From: Indibacter alkaliphilus LW1
GTDB lineage: Bacteria; Bacteroidota; Bacteroidia; Cytophagales; Cyclobacteriaceae
Direction: 5' to 3'
DNA length: 64,000 nucleotides
Assembly: GCF_000295935.2 (NCBI RefSeq)
Contig: NZ_ALWO02000049.1
Coordinates: 38,610 to 102,609, forward strand
Both the position numbers and the translations under genes were made by a program. This document shows positions 38,301-46,220 of this stretch, one piece after another (position 1 is the stretch's first letter; each line of letters starts with the position of its first letter). The notes under the pieces were generated by a model. The model saw only the letters and a program-made list of their open reading frames with translations, had not been told where the DNA came from and made no database searches.

Positions 38301-38539
38301 GTAACAAACCCAATAAAACTAAAGCTTAGCTCATTTTGCCCTGAGGGCACACTGATACCAAACTTTCCATCAATATCCGTCACAGTACCTATAGTGGTGC
38401 CTTTGACGAATACGTTTACTCCGGGTAGGCCTTCTCCATCTTCGGATGAAAAGACCTGCCCTTGTACAGATCTGTTTTGGGCATGCAGTCCTACTTGGAC
38501 TGAAAGAGCCATCAAAAACAGCAGTAAAGTTTTCTTCAT
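35375..38539 (-). CDS. SusC/RagA-family TonB-linked outer-membrane transporter (enzyme-free pair)
   Basis: This is 1054 residues from the Met at 38539, which gives a clean signal peptide (MKKTLLLFLMALSVQVGLHA); an upstream in-frame ATG at 38566 adds nine residues. Domains: CarboxypepD_reg-like (~22-105), LGEVIVVGYG junction, plug (~115-230) with IYGSRASNGVILITTK, and barrel. The C-terminus ends GINIGI, lacking the terminal Phe of the other SusC proteins here. Its leader holds an inverted repeat (38561-38581) and the C5-N5-G5 site (38617-38631), tying it to the adjacent two-component pair. Confidence 0.92.
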   Translation of the reverse strand: MKKTLLLFLMALSVQVGLHAQNRSVQGQVFSSEDGEGLPGVNVFVKGTTIGTVTDIDGKFGISVPSGQNELSFSFIGFVTKTVKLTASDFVELTMDPDTETLGEVIVVGYGAQSKRSVTGAISSVSGEKIVNAPVQSFDQALQGRVAGVNILTPNGVLNNPPVIRVRGVNSLSLSSYPLIVIDGVPTFSDSDGTGGGLSFNSAANNPLGNINPADILSVEVLKDAAAAAIYGSRASNGVILITTKRGEQGSSKVTFDSWVGRTEPVRLFDLLNAEEYMMIKNEARENAGQEKAFFPYLDNNNRPVDTNWYDVVLRNGIAHNQNLGISGGNTKTNYYFSTGYTRQEGIIQRNDFERINGRLNIDHKVFERFTVGATMNYTNAINRAPNTGSLPGQTFNTSGLGRLPLVSAPNVPVFLNDGSYNITPNNQLGPANNTVQSGFTNAAPILDLNRMSSVNNHLMGSVYGDVKLIEGLNFRTTYGIDRLSIEDQTFYSKIHGDGFSNGGQADNLFRSLNRWNLQNTLNYNTGLGELLDINFLVGNEQQYTQDERWGARRTVIADDFFDSYQGNFTTIIPLGNIQTENYLASFFARANFNMAGKYLLSMNARRDGFSAFAAGNKFGNFWGASAGYILSEESFWKNSALSSTLDYFRLRASYGLVGNNGVNNFASLGLYGTGLYGPDPTIIYTQPSNPNLTWETSKKTDFGINFSMLDNRIEGEVTWYNNLVDGLILPVPQAPSKGVPGSPGNMTGSGSIDTNIGSMMNRGIEMAVTYKAIQSRNFSWDINLNFSTLKNEVTALATEDSQILTATSLETVNITKVGHSVGSLYVVETRGVNPENGRRIFVKRGANGEETLVQYDHLGTGWTTLDGQPTSQPTQNADGIIMGPVLPTWFGGIDNTFRYGNFDLGVFVQFSGGNYIYNGTKAGLRDMRFWNNHKDVLDRWTPENPNGSIPRVVYTDNISNGSAFPISENVEKGDFIRVRNLMLGYTLPSNLTQRLKISNARLYGQVQNSFLFTRYSGSDPEISTNGNNPTAAGVDRNSIGQARTFTLGINIGI

Positions 38540-38560
38540 AATCTCTAATTTATTTTTAAT

Positions 38561-38581
38561 TGCCAATGACCTTCATTGGCA
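38561..38581. promoter_or_regulatory. Perfect 9-bp inverted repeat in the susC leader
   Basis: TGCCAATGA (38561-38569) and TCATTGGCA (38573-38581) are separated by 3 nt and lie 22 bp upstream of the preferred susC start. It could be a leader-RNA hairpin affecting translation or a second protein-binding dyad. Confidence 0.5.
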
Positions 38582-38616
38582 GGGCTAAAAGTAGTCTGAG
38601 CACCAGACCTGAAAAA

Positions 38617-38631
38617 CCCCCGGATTGGGGG
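38617..38631. promoter_or_regulatory. Perfect C5-N5-G5 inverted repeat upstream of susC
   Basis: The sequence is CCCCC-GGATT-GGGGG, 77 bp upstream of the susC start on the minus strand. It is the third copy of the motif also found before the kinase and regulator genes. Candidate binding site of the NarL-type regulator. Confidence 0.65.
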
Positions 38632-38868
38632 ATAAAACATATTTTAAATGTCACCAAAAAGGGGTTTAAACAGACAGGATTCCTTGTTTTCAGATGTCTT
38701 GCAGAAGTTGTAAAATCAGGAGATCAAGAATTTGGCTTAGGTTATGCTGCTTTGGTAACTTCCAAGAGCCTAAAAAAACAATCCGGAAAGGCTACCCCTT
38801 GGGAAAGATTTTGAAGTTTCCGGTCTGGAACTTGGCCTTTTGTTATTTTTCTCAATCTTGCCCGTATG

Positions 38869-38884
38869 CGAACAAAAATGTTCG
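38869..38884. promoter_or_regulatory. Inverted repeat CGAACA-N4-TGTTCG upstream of the ABC permease
   Basis: Perfect 6-bp arms around AAAA, 108 bp upstream of the permease start. A sequence TGGCATAATGATGGAAA at 38943-38959 faintly resembles a sigma-54 promoter but lacks the -12 GC. The site could bind a regulator of the permease. The rest of 38640-38992 holds no gene. Confidence 0.45.
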
Positions 38885-38992
38885 GATTTATGGCCGCTCA
38901 ATATGAATAAAGGCAATATTCAATGGTACAGACAATTTAAAAATGGCATAATGATGGAAATAGGCATTCAACTCACCTAAGCAATTTCAACT

Positions 38993-41407
38993 ATGCTCAA
39001 GAGCACGCTCAAATCAACAATCAGGAGCTTTGTCAAAAACAAAACAGTATCTTTGATCAACATCCTTGGTCTGGGTGTAGGACTCGCTACCTGTATTTTC
39101 CTGTTACTTTTCATTTGGGATGAAAGTAGTTATGACAAACATCACGAGCATTTAGGCCAGATTTATAGGGTAGGGGTTGACTTTGGAGAAGGAAGATCAG
39201 CATCTTCCCCAGCTCCTATGGCGGAAGGATTCAAATCCAATTTTCCAGATGTTGTACAGTCCACACGGTTATTCAAATATCCCATGTTGGAATCTATGCT
39301 GCTTACCAGTGAAAAGGGAGAGGAGACAAAAATTTTTGAGGAGCAAAATGGCTATTATGTAGATTCAACATTTTTTGATGTGTTCACATACAACTTGGTA
39401 GCTGGAAACCCCAGTTCGCTGTTGGAAAGTCCCAACACTATGGTGCTTTCCAAAACGCTTTCAGAAAAAATTTATGGAATGGAAGATCCCATTGGGGAGG
39501 TTTTGAAAATAGGTTTACCTGAAGGTGATTTTGAGTATAGGGTTGCAGGCGTGTTTGAGGACAAGTTCCTGAAGTCCCATATCAATGCCAATTTCTTTTT
39601 GTCCATAATGAATTCGGATATTGGTACCTATGTAGCTCAAGAAAATTCCTGGAAGAACAACAATATGTTTCATACCTATATCAGGGTTCAGTCCGGTACA
39701 GAATCACAGGGACTTGAGGCAAAATTGAATGAATTTTATCAACAAAAACAGGGAGATGATATCCATGCGGTTGGAATTTCAAGTAGTTTGTTTCTTCAGG
39801 ACTTAAAAAATATTTACCTCAACTCCAATCTTAATTATGAAGTTGGTGCCACCGGAAATATGACTATTCTTTATATTTTCGGATCAATAGGAGTCCTCAT
39901 ACTTTTAATTGCCTGTATCAACTTTATGAACCTTTCTACAGCCAAGTCAGAAAAAAGAGCCAAAGAAGTTGGGGTAAGAAAGGTTATTGGAGCAGATAAG
40001 CAACAACTGGTGTATCAATTTCTTGGGGAGTCATTGATAATGAGTTTTATCTCATTGACCCTTGCGGTTTTATTGATCATATTGTTATTACCGATTTTTA
40101 ATAATATCACGGACAAGTCACTTTCCATCTTCGAATATCAAGAGGTACTTTTAATAATTTTGGGCTTGACGGTTTTCACGGGATTGATATCAGGTCTTTA
40201 CCCCGCATTTTACCTTTCGGGTTTCAAGCCTATATCAATTTTGAAAGGAACAAAAACAAAAGGGTATTCAGCAATCGCTATCCGAAAGGGGCTGGTTGTT
40301 TTTCAATTTGTGGTTTCAGTAGCTTTGATTGCGATGGTTTTGGTTGTTCAAAAACAGATGTGGTTCATGCAGGATACCTCACTTGGTTTTGATAAAGAAC
40401 AACAGCTGGTCCTTTCTCTCCAAAGTCAGGAAGCAAGAGGTAACTATGAAGCATTAAAAAACAGCTTAGTCAGTCATCAGGGGATAATCGCAGTCAGTGG
40501 AGGCTCAACTTATCCTGGAATAGAGGTGATCCAAGATTGGCTTTTGTATGAAGAGGGGAAGACTGTGGATGATGTAGTGGATGTGATTATTGGCCGTGCA
40601 GCAGATGATTATATAGAAACCCTTGGTATGGAGCTAATCTATGGAAGGTCTTTTAATGCAGATTTTCCCGAATCCAACAGACATTTGATCGTGAATCAAG
40701 CAACCTTAAAAGCCTACGGAATAGCTGAAGAGGAGGCCGTAGGGAAAAAACTGGTTATGGAATGGCAGGGTGAAAAATTTGAGTACGAGGTTGTAGGCGT
40801 TATCAGGGATTTTCATTTTGAAAGCCTTCACAAAGTCATTAAGCCCTTTGCATTCGTACCTACTCAAAATCCTCCCTATCTGGTCGCCAAGATACAAGGC
40901 GGACAAATGACTGAGGTATTGTCATTTATTGAGAATGCCTGGAAGTCTACCAATCCTTCGACCCCATTTTCATATAGTTTCCTGGATCAGGATTTTCAGC
41001 GAAATTATGAAAAGGAAAAAAGGACCTCTACAATTATCCTTTATTTTACTATAGTCGCCATTTTGATTTCATGCATTGGACTATTTGGATTGGCTGCTTT
41101 TACAGCTGAGCAAAAAACCAAAGAAATAGGCATCAGGAAGGTTTTGGGTGCCAGTACTTTTGATATTACCACTTTGGTGTCCAGGGAATTTTTGTTCTTG
41201 GTGGGCATTGCTATTTTCATTGCCGCTCCAATGGGATATTATGCAGCAGCGGAATGGCTGGAAGGTTTTGCTTACAGGATAGAACTTTCTTGGAGTACAT
41301 TTATCTTCTCGGGCTTTATCGCTATTTTGATTGCCTATGGGACAATCAGTTATCAGGCCATCAGAGCTGCTTTGATGAATCCGGTGAATTCCTTAAGGTC
41401 GCAGTAA
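38993..41407 (+). CDS. FtsX/MacB-type ABC transporter permease
   Basis: This 804-residue inner-membrane permease has the duplicated architecture common in Bacteroidota: N-terminal TM (INILGLGVGLATCIFLLLFI), a MacB_PCD periplasmic domain (~45-235), a three-helix FtsX domain (~285-410; NLSTAKSEKRAKEVGVRKVIGA), another TM, a second PCD (~460-640), and a final FtsX domain (~680-804; TAEQKTKEIGIRKVLGAS) ending LMNPVNSLRSQ. No ATPase gene is adjacent. Related permeases export peptides or lipoproteins or drive signalling with a separate ATPase; the substrate is unknown. It is the only intact copy here; two other loci keep only the C-terminal tail. Confidence 0.92.
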   Translation: MLKSTLKSTIRSFVKNKTVSLINILGLGVGLATCIFLLLFIWDESSYDKHHEHLGQIYRVGVDFGEGRSASSPAPMAEGFKSNFPDVVQSTRLFKYPMLESMLLTSEKGEETKIFEEQNGYYVDSTFFDVFTYNLVAGNPSSLLESPNTMVLSKTLSEKIYGMEDPIGEVLKIGLPEGDFEYRVAGVFEDKFLKSHINANFFLSIMNSDIGTYVAQENSWKNNNMFHTYIRVQSGTESQGLEAKLNEFYQQKQGDDIHAVGISSSLFLQDLKNIYLNSNLNYEVGATGNMTILYIFGSIGVLILLIACINFMNLSTAKSEKRAKEVGVRKVIGADKQQLVYQFLGESLIMSFISLTLAVLLIILLLPIFNNITDKSLSIFEYQEVLLIILGLTVFTGLISGLYPAFYLSGFKPISILKGTKTKGYSAIAIRKGLVVFQFVVSVALIAMVLVVQKQMWFMQDTSLGFDKEQQLVLSLQSQEARGNYEALKNSLVSHQGIIAVSGGSTYPGIEVIQDWLLYEEGKTVDDVVDVIIGRAADDYIETLGMELIYGRSFNADFPESNRHLIVNQATLKAYGIAEEEAVGKKLVMEWQGEKFEYEVVGVIRDFHFESLHKVIKPFAFVPTQNPPYLVAKIQGGQMTEVLSFIENAWKSTNPSTPFSYSFLDQDFQRNYEKEKRTSTIILYFTIVAILISCIGLFGLAAFTAEQKTKEIGIRKVLGASTFDITTLVSREFLFLVGIAIFIAAPMGYYAAAEWLEGFAYRIELSWSTFIFSGFIAILIAYGTISYQAIRAALMNPVNSLRSQ

Positions 41408-41667
41408 ACCATAAACTTTGATCTTGGGATTAGCCCTTTGCCATTTTTTCGGGCACTTAAAGTATTCATTAAAATAATTCCATCATGGAAAAGTAAAATT
41501 GTTCTTTTGTTCATTTCTTCAACTAGTGTTTTATCCCTCGAGGAAAACTATAAGGAGAATAAGGATTTCAGCCATTTATAAAGTAATAGGTGTTTAAAAT
41601 AATTTTCTTCTGGCTAGAAAATTAATCAGTTTTTCTTGATACATTTTCGCTGTTTTTTAAGACATCT

Positions 41668-42714
41668 ATGAAGAAAAGTTTATTGGCAATAATCGCAGGC
41701 TTTTTGCTTGTGTTTTGCACTGCTCCAGAGGAGCCGGCTTTACAGCCTCCTGTAAATGATCTGGACCCGCCTATAAATGAGAACCCTCCAAATCCCCCAA
41801 CCATTACCAATTTTGTATTTACCAAAGCAAATGAATTTCCGGCTTCAGGAAGGAAAAATGCTTTTTCATTTGCCATAGGTGACAAGTTTTATGTTGGAAC
41901 GGGAGAAGGTACTGATGAATCAGGATATACTCTTCTGGATGATTTTTGGGAATATGACACCAAATCCGACATTTGGACTGAAAAGGCAAAATTCCCTTTG
42001 GGAAAGTTCAGAAAGGGTGCAGCAATTGCATATAATGGAAAAGGATATGTGCTTTTTGGTGAAACTTTGAATTGTATCATGGACCAACCCTGTGATTTCA
42101 TTTTTTATAGGAAAATACATGCATATGATCCCGAAAATGATTCTTGGGAAGAAGTTGCCGAATTGGAAGCAATACCAAGTACTTATGGGGGACACATTAC
42201 TTTGGTAAACAATAAGGCCATGTTTGTAGACACTTTTCATGCCTATGAAATTTCCCTTGATAATTTTCTATATGAAAAGAAACCTGTTTCACCGATACCC
42301 ATTGACCTAGCAGCTGCTTTTAAAATTGGAAACAGAATTTATTACTTTGGGGGCTTAGAGGGAGGAGTAGGTTCTGTAAAAACCATGAGTTATGACACCC
42401 AAAGCGGAGAATGGGCCCAACTCTCAGATTTCCCGGGAGTGAAAAGATATGGGGCTGTCTCATTTGCTAAGGATGGCTTTGGTTATGTTCTCGGAGGAAA
42501 AGAAAGTGATATTTGGGGGCAAAATCAGCAGTTCAAAGAAATTTGGCAATTTGACCCAAAAGACAGCAATTGGAAGAAGGTTTCAGACTATCCTGGTGAA
42601 GGTATTTCAGAAAAGATACTTCAAATGGTCAATGGACAAGTTTTTATAGGTTTTGGATCAAAAAGCAATGCCATCAGGTTTGAAAAGGATTTTTGGAAAT
42701 TAGAGTTGAAATAG
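41668..42714 (+). CDS. Kelch-repeat lipoprotein
   Basis: This 348-residue protein has a signal with lipobox LVFC (Cys ~17), then a Pro-rich linker (PEEPALQPPVNDLDPPINE). About five to six kelch-type blades follow, each with a Tyr/Trp pair and Gly-Gly-like turn (FYVGTGEG... WEYDTKSDIW, YYFGGLEGG, GYVLGGKES... WQFDPKDSNW), building a beta-propeller. Many Bacteroidota encode such surface propellers of unknown ligand. It lies between the ABC permease and a TonB receptor on the same strand but with spacers of ~230-260 bp, so it is probably monocistronic. Confidence 0.85.
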   Translation: MKKSLLAIIAGFLLVFCTAPEEPALQPPVNDLDPPINENPPNPPTITNFVFTKANEFPASGRKNAFSFAIGDKFYVGTGEGTDESGYTLLDDFWEYDTKSDIWTEKAKFPLGKFRKGAAIAYNGKGYVLFGETLNCIMDQPCDFIFYRKIHAYDPENDSWEEVAELEAIPSTYGGHITLVNNKAMFVDTFHAYEISLDNFLYEKKPVSPIPIDLAAAFKIGNRIYYFGGLEGGVGSVKTMSYDTQSGEWAQLSDFPGVKRYGAVSFAKDGFGYVLGGKESDIWGQNQQFKEIWQFDPKDSNWKKVSDYPGEGISEKILQMVNGQVFIGFGSKSNAIRFEKDFWKLELK

Positions 42715-42725
42715 AATTTGCGGGT

Positions 42726-42771
42726 ACTGTTTTAGAATGATTAAAAATTATTTTGAATCTCCTAAAACAGT
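42726..42771. terminator. Inverted repeat after the kelch gene
   Basis: ACTGTTTTAG (42726-42735) and CTAAAACAGT (42762-42771) pair perfectly across a 26-nt AT-rich loop just beyond the stop codon. There is no T-run after it, so termination is only possible; transcript-end stabilisation is an alternative. Confidence 0.45.
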
Positions 42772-42943
42772 TCCTCAAACTGGTTTCCAAAAATAACTTC
42801 CCAACCTCCCTTTTGAAAGGCAAGCTAATTCCTGATGGGATGGAATTCCAAATTATCGTTAAAATTTTCAGATTAATTTTATTGCTAAATTTTTTTTAGT
42901 TAAAATTGTAAAATATTCTTATTTCTGCTTTTTATTTTATTAT

Positions 42944-45295
42944 ATGAAGAAATTTTACTGTTTGTTGGGCTTTGTGTTTTTTACCATTACCCTTGCCAAT
43001 GCTCAGAAAATCACCATCAGTGGAAACGTAAAGGATGCTGCTTCGGGAGAGGTTTTAATAGGCGCCAATATCTACGACAAGGTTTCCAAAAAAGGAGCGG
43101 TGGCCAACCAGTTTGGTTTTTATTCTTATACGACTACGGCTGACAGCGTAGACCTGTTCTTCAGTTTTGTAGGTTTTCAAACACAGAGAATTTACATGTC
43201 CGCCACCAAAGATACTGTCATCAATGTACAGTTGGGAGCAGATGGAGTTTTGGATGAATTTGTGGTCACCTCGGAAGCTGTGGAGCCCATTCAGGAAATC
43301 ACCAGAATGGGAACGATCAATGTTCCCATCAAACAGATCAAAGAACTGCCCGCGCTCTTGGGAGAGGTGGATGTTTTTAAGGTGTTGCAATTGCTTCCCG
43401 GAGTGCAGTCAGGTACTGAGGGAGCGAGTGGGCTTTACGTGAGGGGAGGTGGGCCGGATCAGAACCTTATCCTTTTGGACGGAGTACCTGTGTACAATGC
43501 CTCGCATTTATTTGGTTTCTTTTCTGTCTTCAATGCGGATGCCATCAACAATGTGGAATTGATCAAAGGAGGCTTCCCTTCCAGGTATGGAGGCAGGCTT
43601 TCCTCAGTGATTGATGTGACCATGAAGGAAGGCAATATGCAGGAGTTCAAAGGAGAAGGCTCTATTGGGATTATAGCTTCTAAATTGACTCTGGAAGGTC
43701 CTATCAAAAAAGATAAAACCTCATTTATACTTTCAGCAAGAAGGACCTATTTGGATATTCTTGCAAGACCGATCATTCAGGCAGCTACCTCAGGAAATGA
43801 ATCTGTGGGATATTATTTTTATGATCTCAATGGCAAGGTCAACCATATTGTCAATGATAAGAACAGACTTTATTTGAGCGTTTATTCAGGAGATGATAAA
43901 GCATACGCCCGAAGTAGAAACTTTTATGTGGACAATAATCAAAGGACAGATTACAGTGATGAGTTTGGTCTAAAATGGGGAAATTTCATTTCGGCTTTGC
44001 GTTGGAACAATATTATCAATAACAGGCTTTTTGCCAACTATACATTCACCTATAGTCGCTATAATTTTGATCTTTTTAGTGAATACGAACAAGAGATTTC
44101 CGGTGCAGGAACTTCAGAAAAGAGATTTTATGCGGAGAGGTATTTTTCCGGGATCCGCGATTTGGCAGCAAAAGCAGATTTTGAATATGTTCCAAACCCT
44201 GACCACTACATCAGATTCGGTGGGAATGCCATTTTGCATCGCTTTTCGCCTGGAGTCTATGCCAGCGAAAGCACGCAGAGAGATGAGGACATGGTCTTGG
44301 GGTCCGAAGAACTGAATTCAACAGAGTATGCCTTTTATGTAGAAGACGATATCAATATCACAAGCAGACTTAAGGCCAATGTAGGACTCCATTATTCAGG
44401 ATTTTTGACCGATGGGGAGCATTACAGGTCTTTACAACCACGGTTGGCTGCCAGATACTTGCTTGATGAAAGTACCTCAATCAAAGCTTCTTTTGTGACC
44501 ATGGCACAATTTATACACCTGCTGACCAATGCAGGTTTGGGCCTGCCAACAGATCTTTGGGTACCGGCTACTCCGCAGATAGGGCCTCAGCAGTCCATGC
44601 AGGTTGCTTTGGGGGCATTCAAGACCTTTAAAGGATTTGAGTTGAGTGCCGAAGCCTATTACAAGACCATGGATGGATTGATTGAATATAGAGATGGGGC
44701 GACCTACCTCAATATTGACCAGGATTGGCAGGAAAAAGTAGCTGTAGGCGAGGGGAGGAGTTATGGTATAGAATTGTTGGCCCAAAAGAAAGTGGGTAGG
44801 GTTTCAGGATGGGTAGGCTATACCTGGTCCAATACCGAAAGAAGGTTTGATGAGATAAATTTTGGAGAATGGTTCCCATTCAAATATGACAGGAGGCATG
44901 ACATCAGCATAGCCCTTACCCATGATTGGAAGAAAAACAGAGATTTTTCTTTGGTATGGGTTTACGGAACCGGAAATGCTGTTTCTCTTCCAACACAGCG
45001 GTATGAGGGAGCAATTTCAAATCGCTGGGGTGATCCCATGAGAACCCAAATTCAGTATTATGAAAGCCGAAATAATTTTCGTTACAGGGCTTATCATAGA
45101 CTTGATCTAAGTTTTAGCTGGTGGAAAGATACCAGTTGGGGGCAGAGAAAATGGACTTTGGGTATATACAATGCCTACAATAGGTTGAATCCTTTTTTTA
45201 TGGATATTGGATTTGATAGGTCTGGCAACAGGAAAATTGTCCAATACAGTCTGTTTCCGATGATTCCTTCTTTTTCTTATTCATTTAAATTCTAA
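42944..45295 (+). CDS. TonB-dependent receptor with CarboxypepD_reg-like domain (partner of DUF4249 lipoprotein)
   Basis: This 783-residue receptor has a signal peptide (1-20, ending ANAQ), a CarboxypepD_reg-like domain (~21-105; ITISGNVKDAASGEVLIGANIY), a plug (~125-230; LYVRGGGPDQNLILLDGVPVYN and SRYGGRLSSVIDV), and a barrel ending SFSYSFKF. It is smaller than SusC proteins and belongs to the TonB-receptor type that regularly precedes DUF4249 lipoproteins. Its stop lies 6 bp before the DUF4249 gene. The ligand is unknown; this receptor class is not tied to a defined polysaccharide. Confidence 0.92.
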   Translation: MKKFYCLLGFVFFTITLANAQKITISGNVKDAASGEVLIGANIYDKVSKKGAVANQFGFYSYTTTADSVDLFFSFVGFQTQRIYMSATKDTVINVQLGADGVLDEFVVTSEAVEPIQEITRMGTINVPIKQIKELPALLGEVDVFKVLQLLPGVQSGTEGASGLYVRGGGPDQNLILLDGVPVYNASHLFGFFSVFNADAINNVELIKGGFPSRYGGRLSSVIDVTMKEGNMQEFKGEGSIGIIASKLTLEGPIKKDKTSFILSARRTYLDILARPIIQAATSGNESVGYYFYDLNGKVNHIVNDKNRLYLSVYSGDDKAYARSRNFYVDNNQRTDYSDEFGLKWGNFISALRWNNIINNRLFANYTFTYSRYNFDLFSEYEQEISGAGTSEKRFYAERYFSGIRDLAAKADFEYVPNPDHYIRFGGNAILHRFSPGVYASESTQRDEDMVLGSEELNSTEYAFYVEDDINITSRLKANVGLHYSGFLTDGEHYRSLQPRLAARYLLDESTSIKASFVTMAQFIHLLTNAGLGLPTDLWVPATPQIGPQQSMQVALGAFKTFKGFELSAEAYYKTMDGLIEYRDGATYLNIDQDWQEKVAVGEGRSYGIELLAQKKVGRVSGWVGYTWSNTERRFDEINFGEWFPFKYDRRHDISIALTHDWKKNRDFSLVWVYGTGNAVSLPTQRYEGAISNRWGDPMRTQIQYYESRNNFRYRAYHRLDLSFSWWKDTSWGQRKWTLGIYNAYNRLNPFFMDIGFDRSGNRKIVQYSLFPMIPSFSYSFKF

Positions 45296-45301
45296 GCTGA
45301 A

Positions 45302-46207
45302 ATGAAAAAATACTTATCTCTTCTTTTTATGATCTGGGCATTGACTGCCTGCGAGACAGTGGTGGATGTGGATATTCCTTTTGAAAAACCAAATGTCACC
45401 ATAGTTTCTAATCTTAAAGCAGGAGAGAGTCCTGAGGTGAGATTGACTTTCAGTAGGCATATTTTGGATAATAATTTTAGGTTTAACAGTATTCCAAATG
45501 CAGAGGTGAATCTAATAACTCCTTCGTCTAGCTTCCCCTTATCATATAATGTGACCTCAGAAACTTATGGCAATGAGTCAGTTGTATTGGAGGAACTGAT
45601 AAATTATACCATTACTGTAGATGTGCCTGGATATGAACTTATTGAAGTGAATGAAACTATTCCCCAGCTCGTGCCCATTAAGGAATTTATAGTTCGGAAT
45701 TCTTCTTCAGAAGATGGAAATATGCGAGATGAAATCAGTATTATTTTCGATGATCCTGTAGGAGAAAATTTTTATGAAATTACAGCATACCAAAAAAGAG
45801 TATTTACTTATAATGATCAGTTTGGCAATGAACGTGTTGAAACTCAGATTTACCCGATAGGCCTGAGAGCAAAAGACCCTGTATACCAACAGGAGTATAG
45901 TTGGAGGACAATTTTATTTAATGATAGGCTATTCGAAGGGAGGACTTTTGATATGGAAGTTATCACCTCTGGAAGTTTTTTCTCCATAGAAGAAAGAGAG
46001 CTTCCGGAGGGGATCAGTGTGGAGATTTTTTATGTTCTTAAATCTGTTTCAGAAAGCTATTTTCTCTACGAAAGCACCTTTAGTCTTCAAAACTACACCG
46101 ATGGTGACCCATTTGCGCAGCCTGTTCAGGTCTATACCAATATAAAAGGTGGATTGGGGATTTTAAAAAGTGAAGCTACCTTTGAATTGGAAGTATCATC
46201 TTGGTGA
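45302..46207 (+). CDS. DUF4249 family lipoprotein
   Basis: This 301-residue protein has a lipobox LTAC (Cys ~17), then ETVVDVDIPFEKPNVTIVSN, the start typical of the DUF4249 family, and beta-rich sequence to the end. It is encoded 6 bp after a TonB-dependent receptor, the standard pairing, and by analogy with SusC/SusD it probably acts as the surface-exposed partner of that receptor. The function of the family is not established. It converges with the M48 protease gene across 13 bp. Confidence 0.88.
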   Translation: MKKYLSLLFMIWALTACETVVDVDIPFEKPNVTIVSNLKAGESPEVRLTFSRHILDNNFRFNSIPNAEVNLITPSSSFPLSYNVTSETYGNESVVLEELINYTITVDVPGYELIEVNETIPQLVPIKEFIVRNSSSEDGNMRDEISIIFDDPVGENFYEITAYQKRVFTYNDQFGNERVETQIYPIGLRAKDPVYQQEYSWRTILFNDRLFEGRTFDMEVITSGSFFSIEERELPEGISVEIFYVLKSVSESYFLYESTFSLQNYTDGDPFAQPVQVYTNIKGGLGILKSEATFELEVSSW

Positions 46208-46220
46208 TCCACTACAAAGT

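Noticed and set aside
38943..38959. Sigma-54-like promoter before the ABC permease
   Set aside because: TGGCA is present but the -12 GC element is not at the right distance; too weak to list as a promoter.
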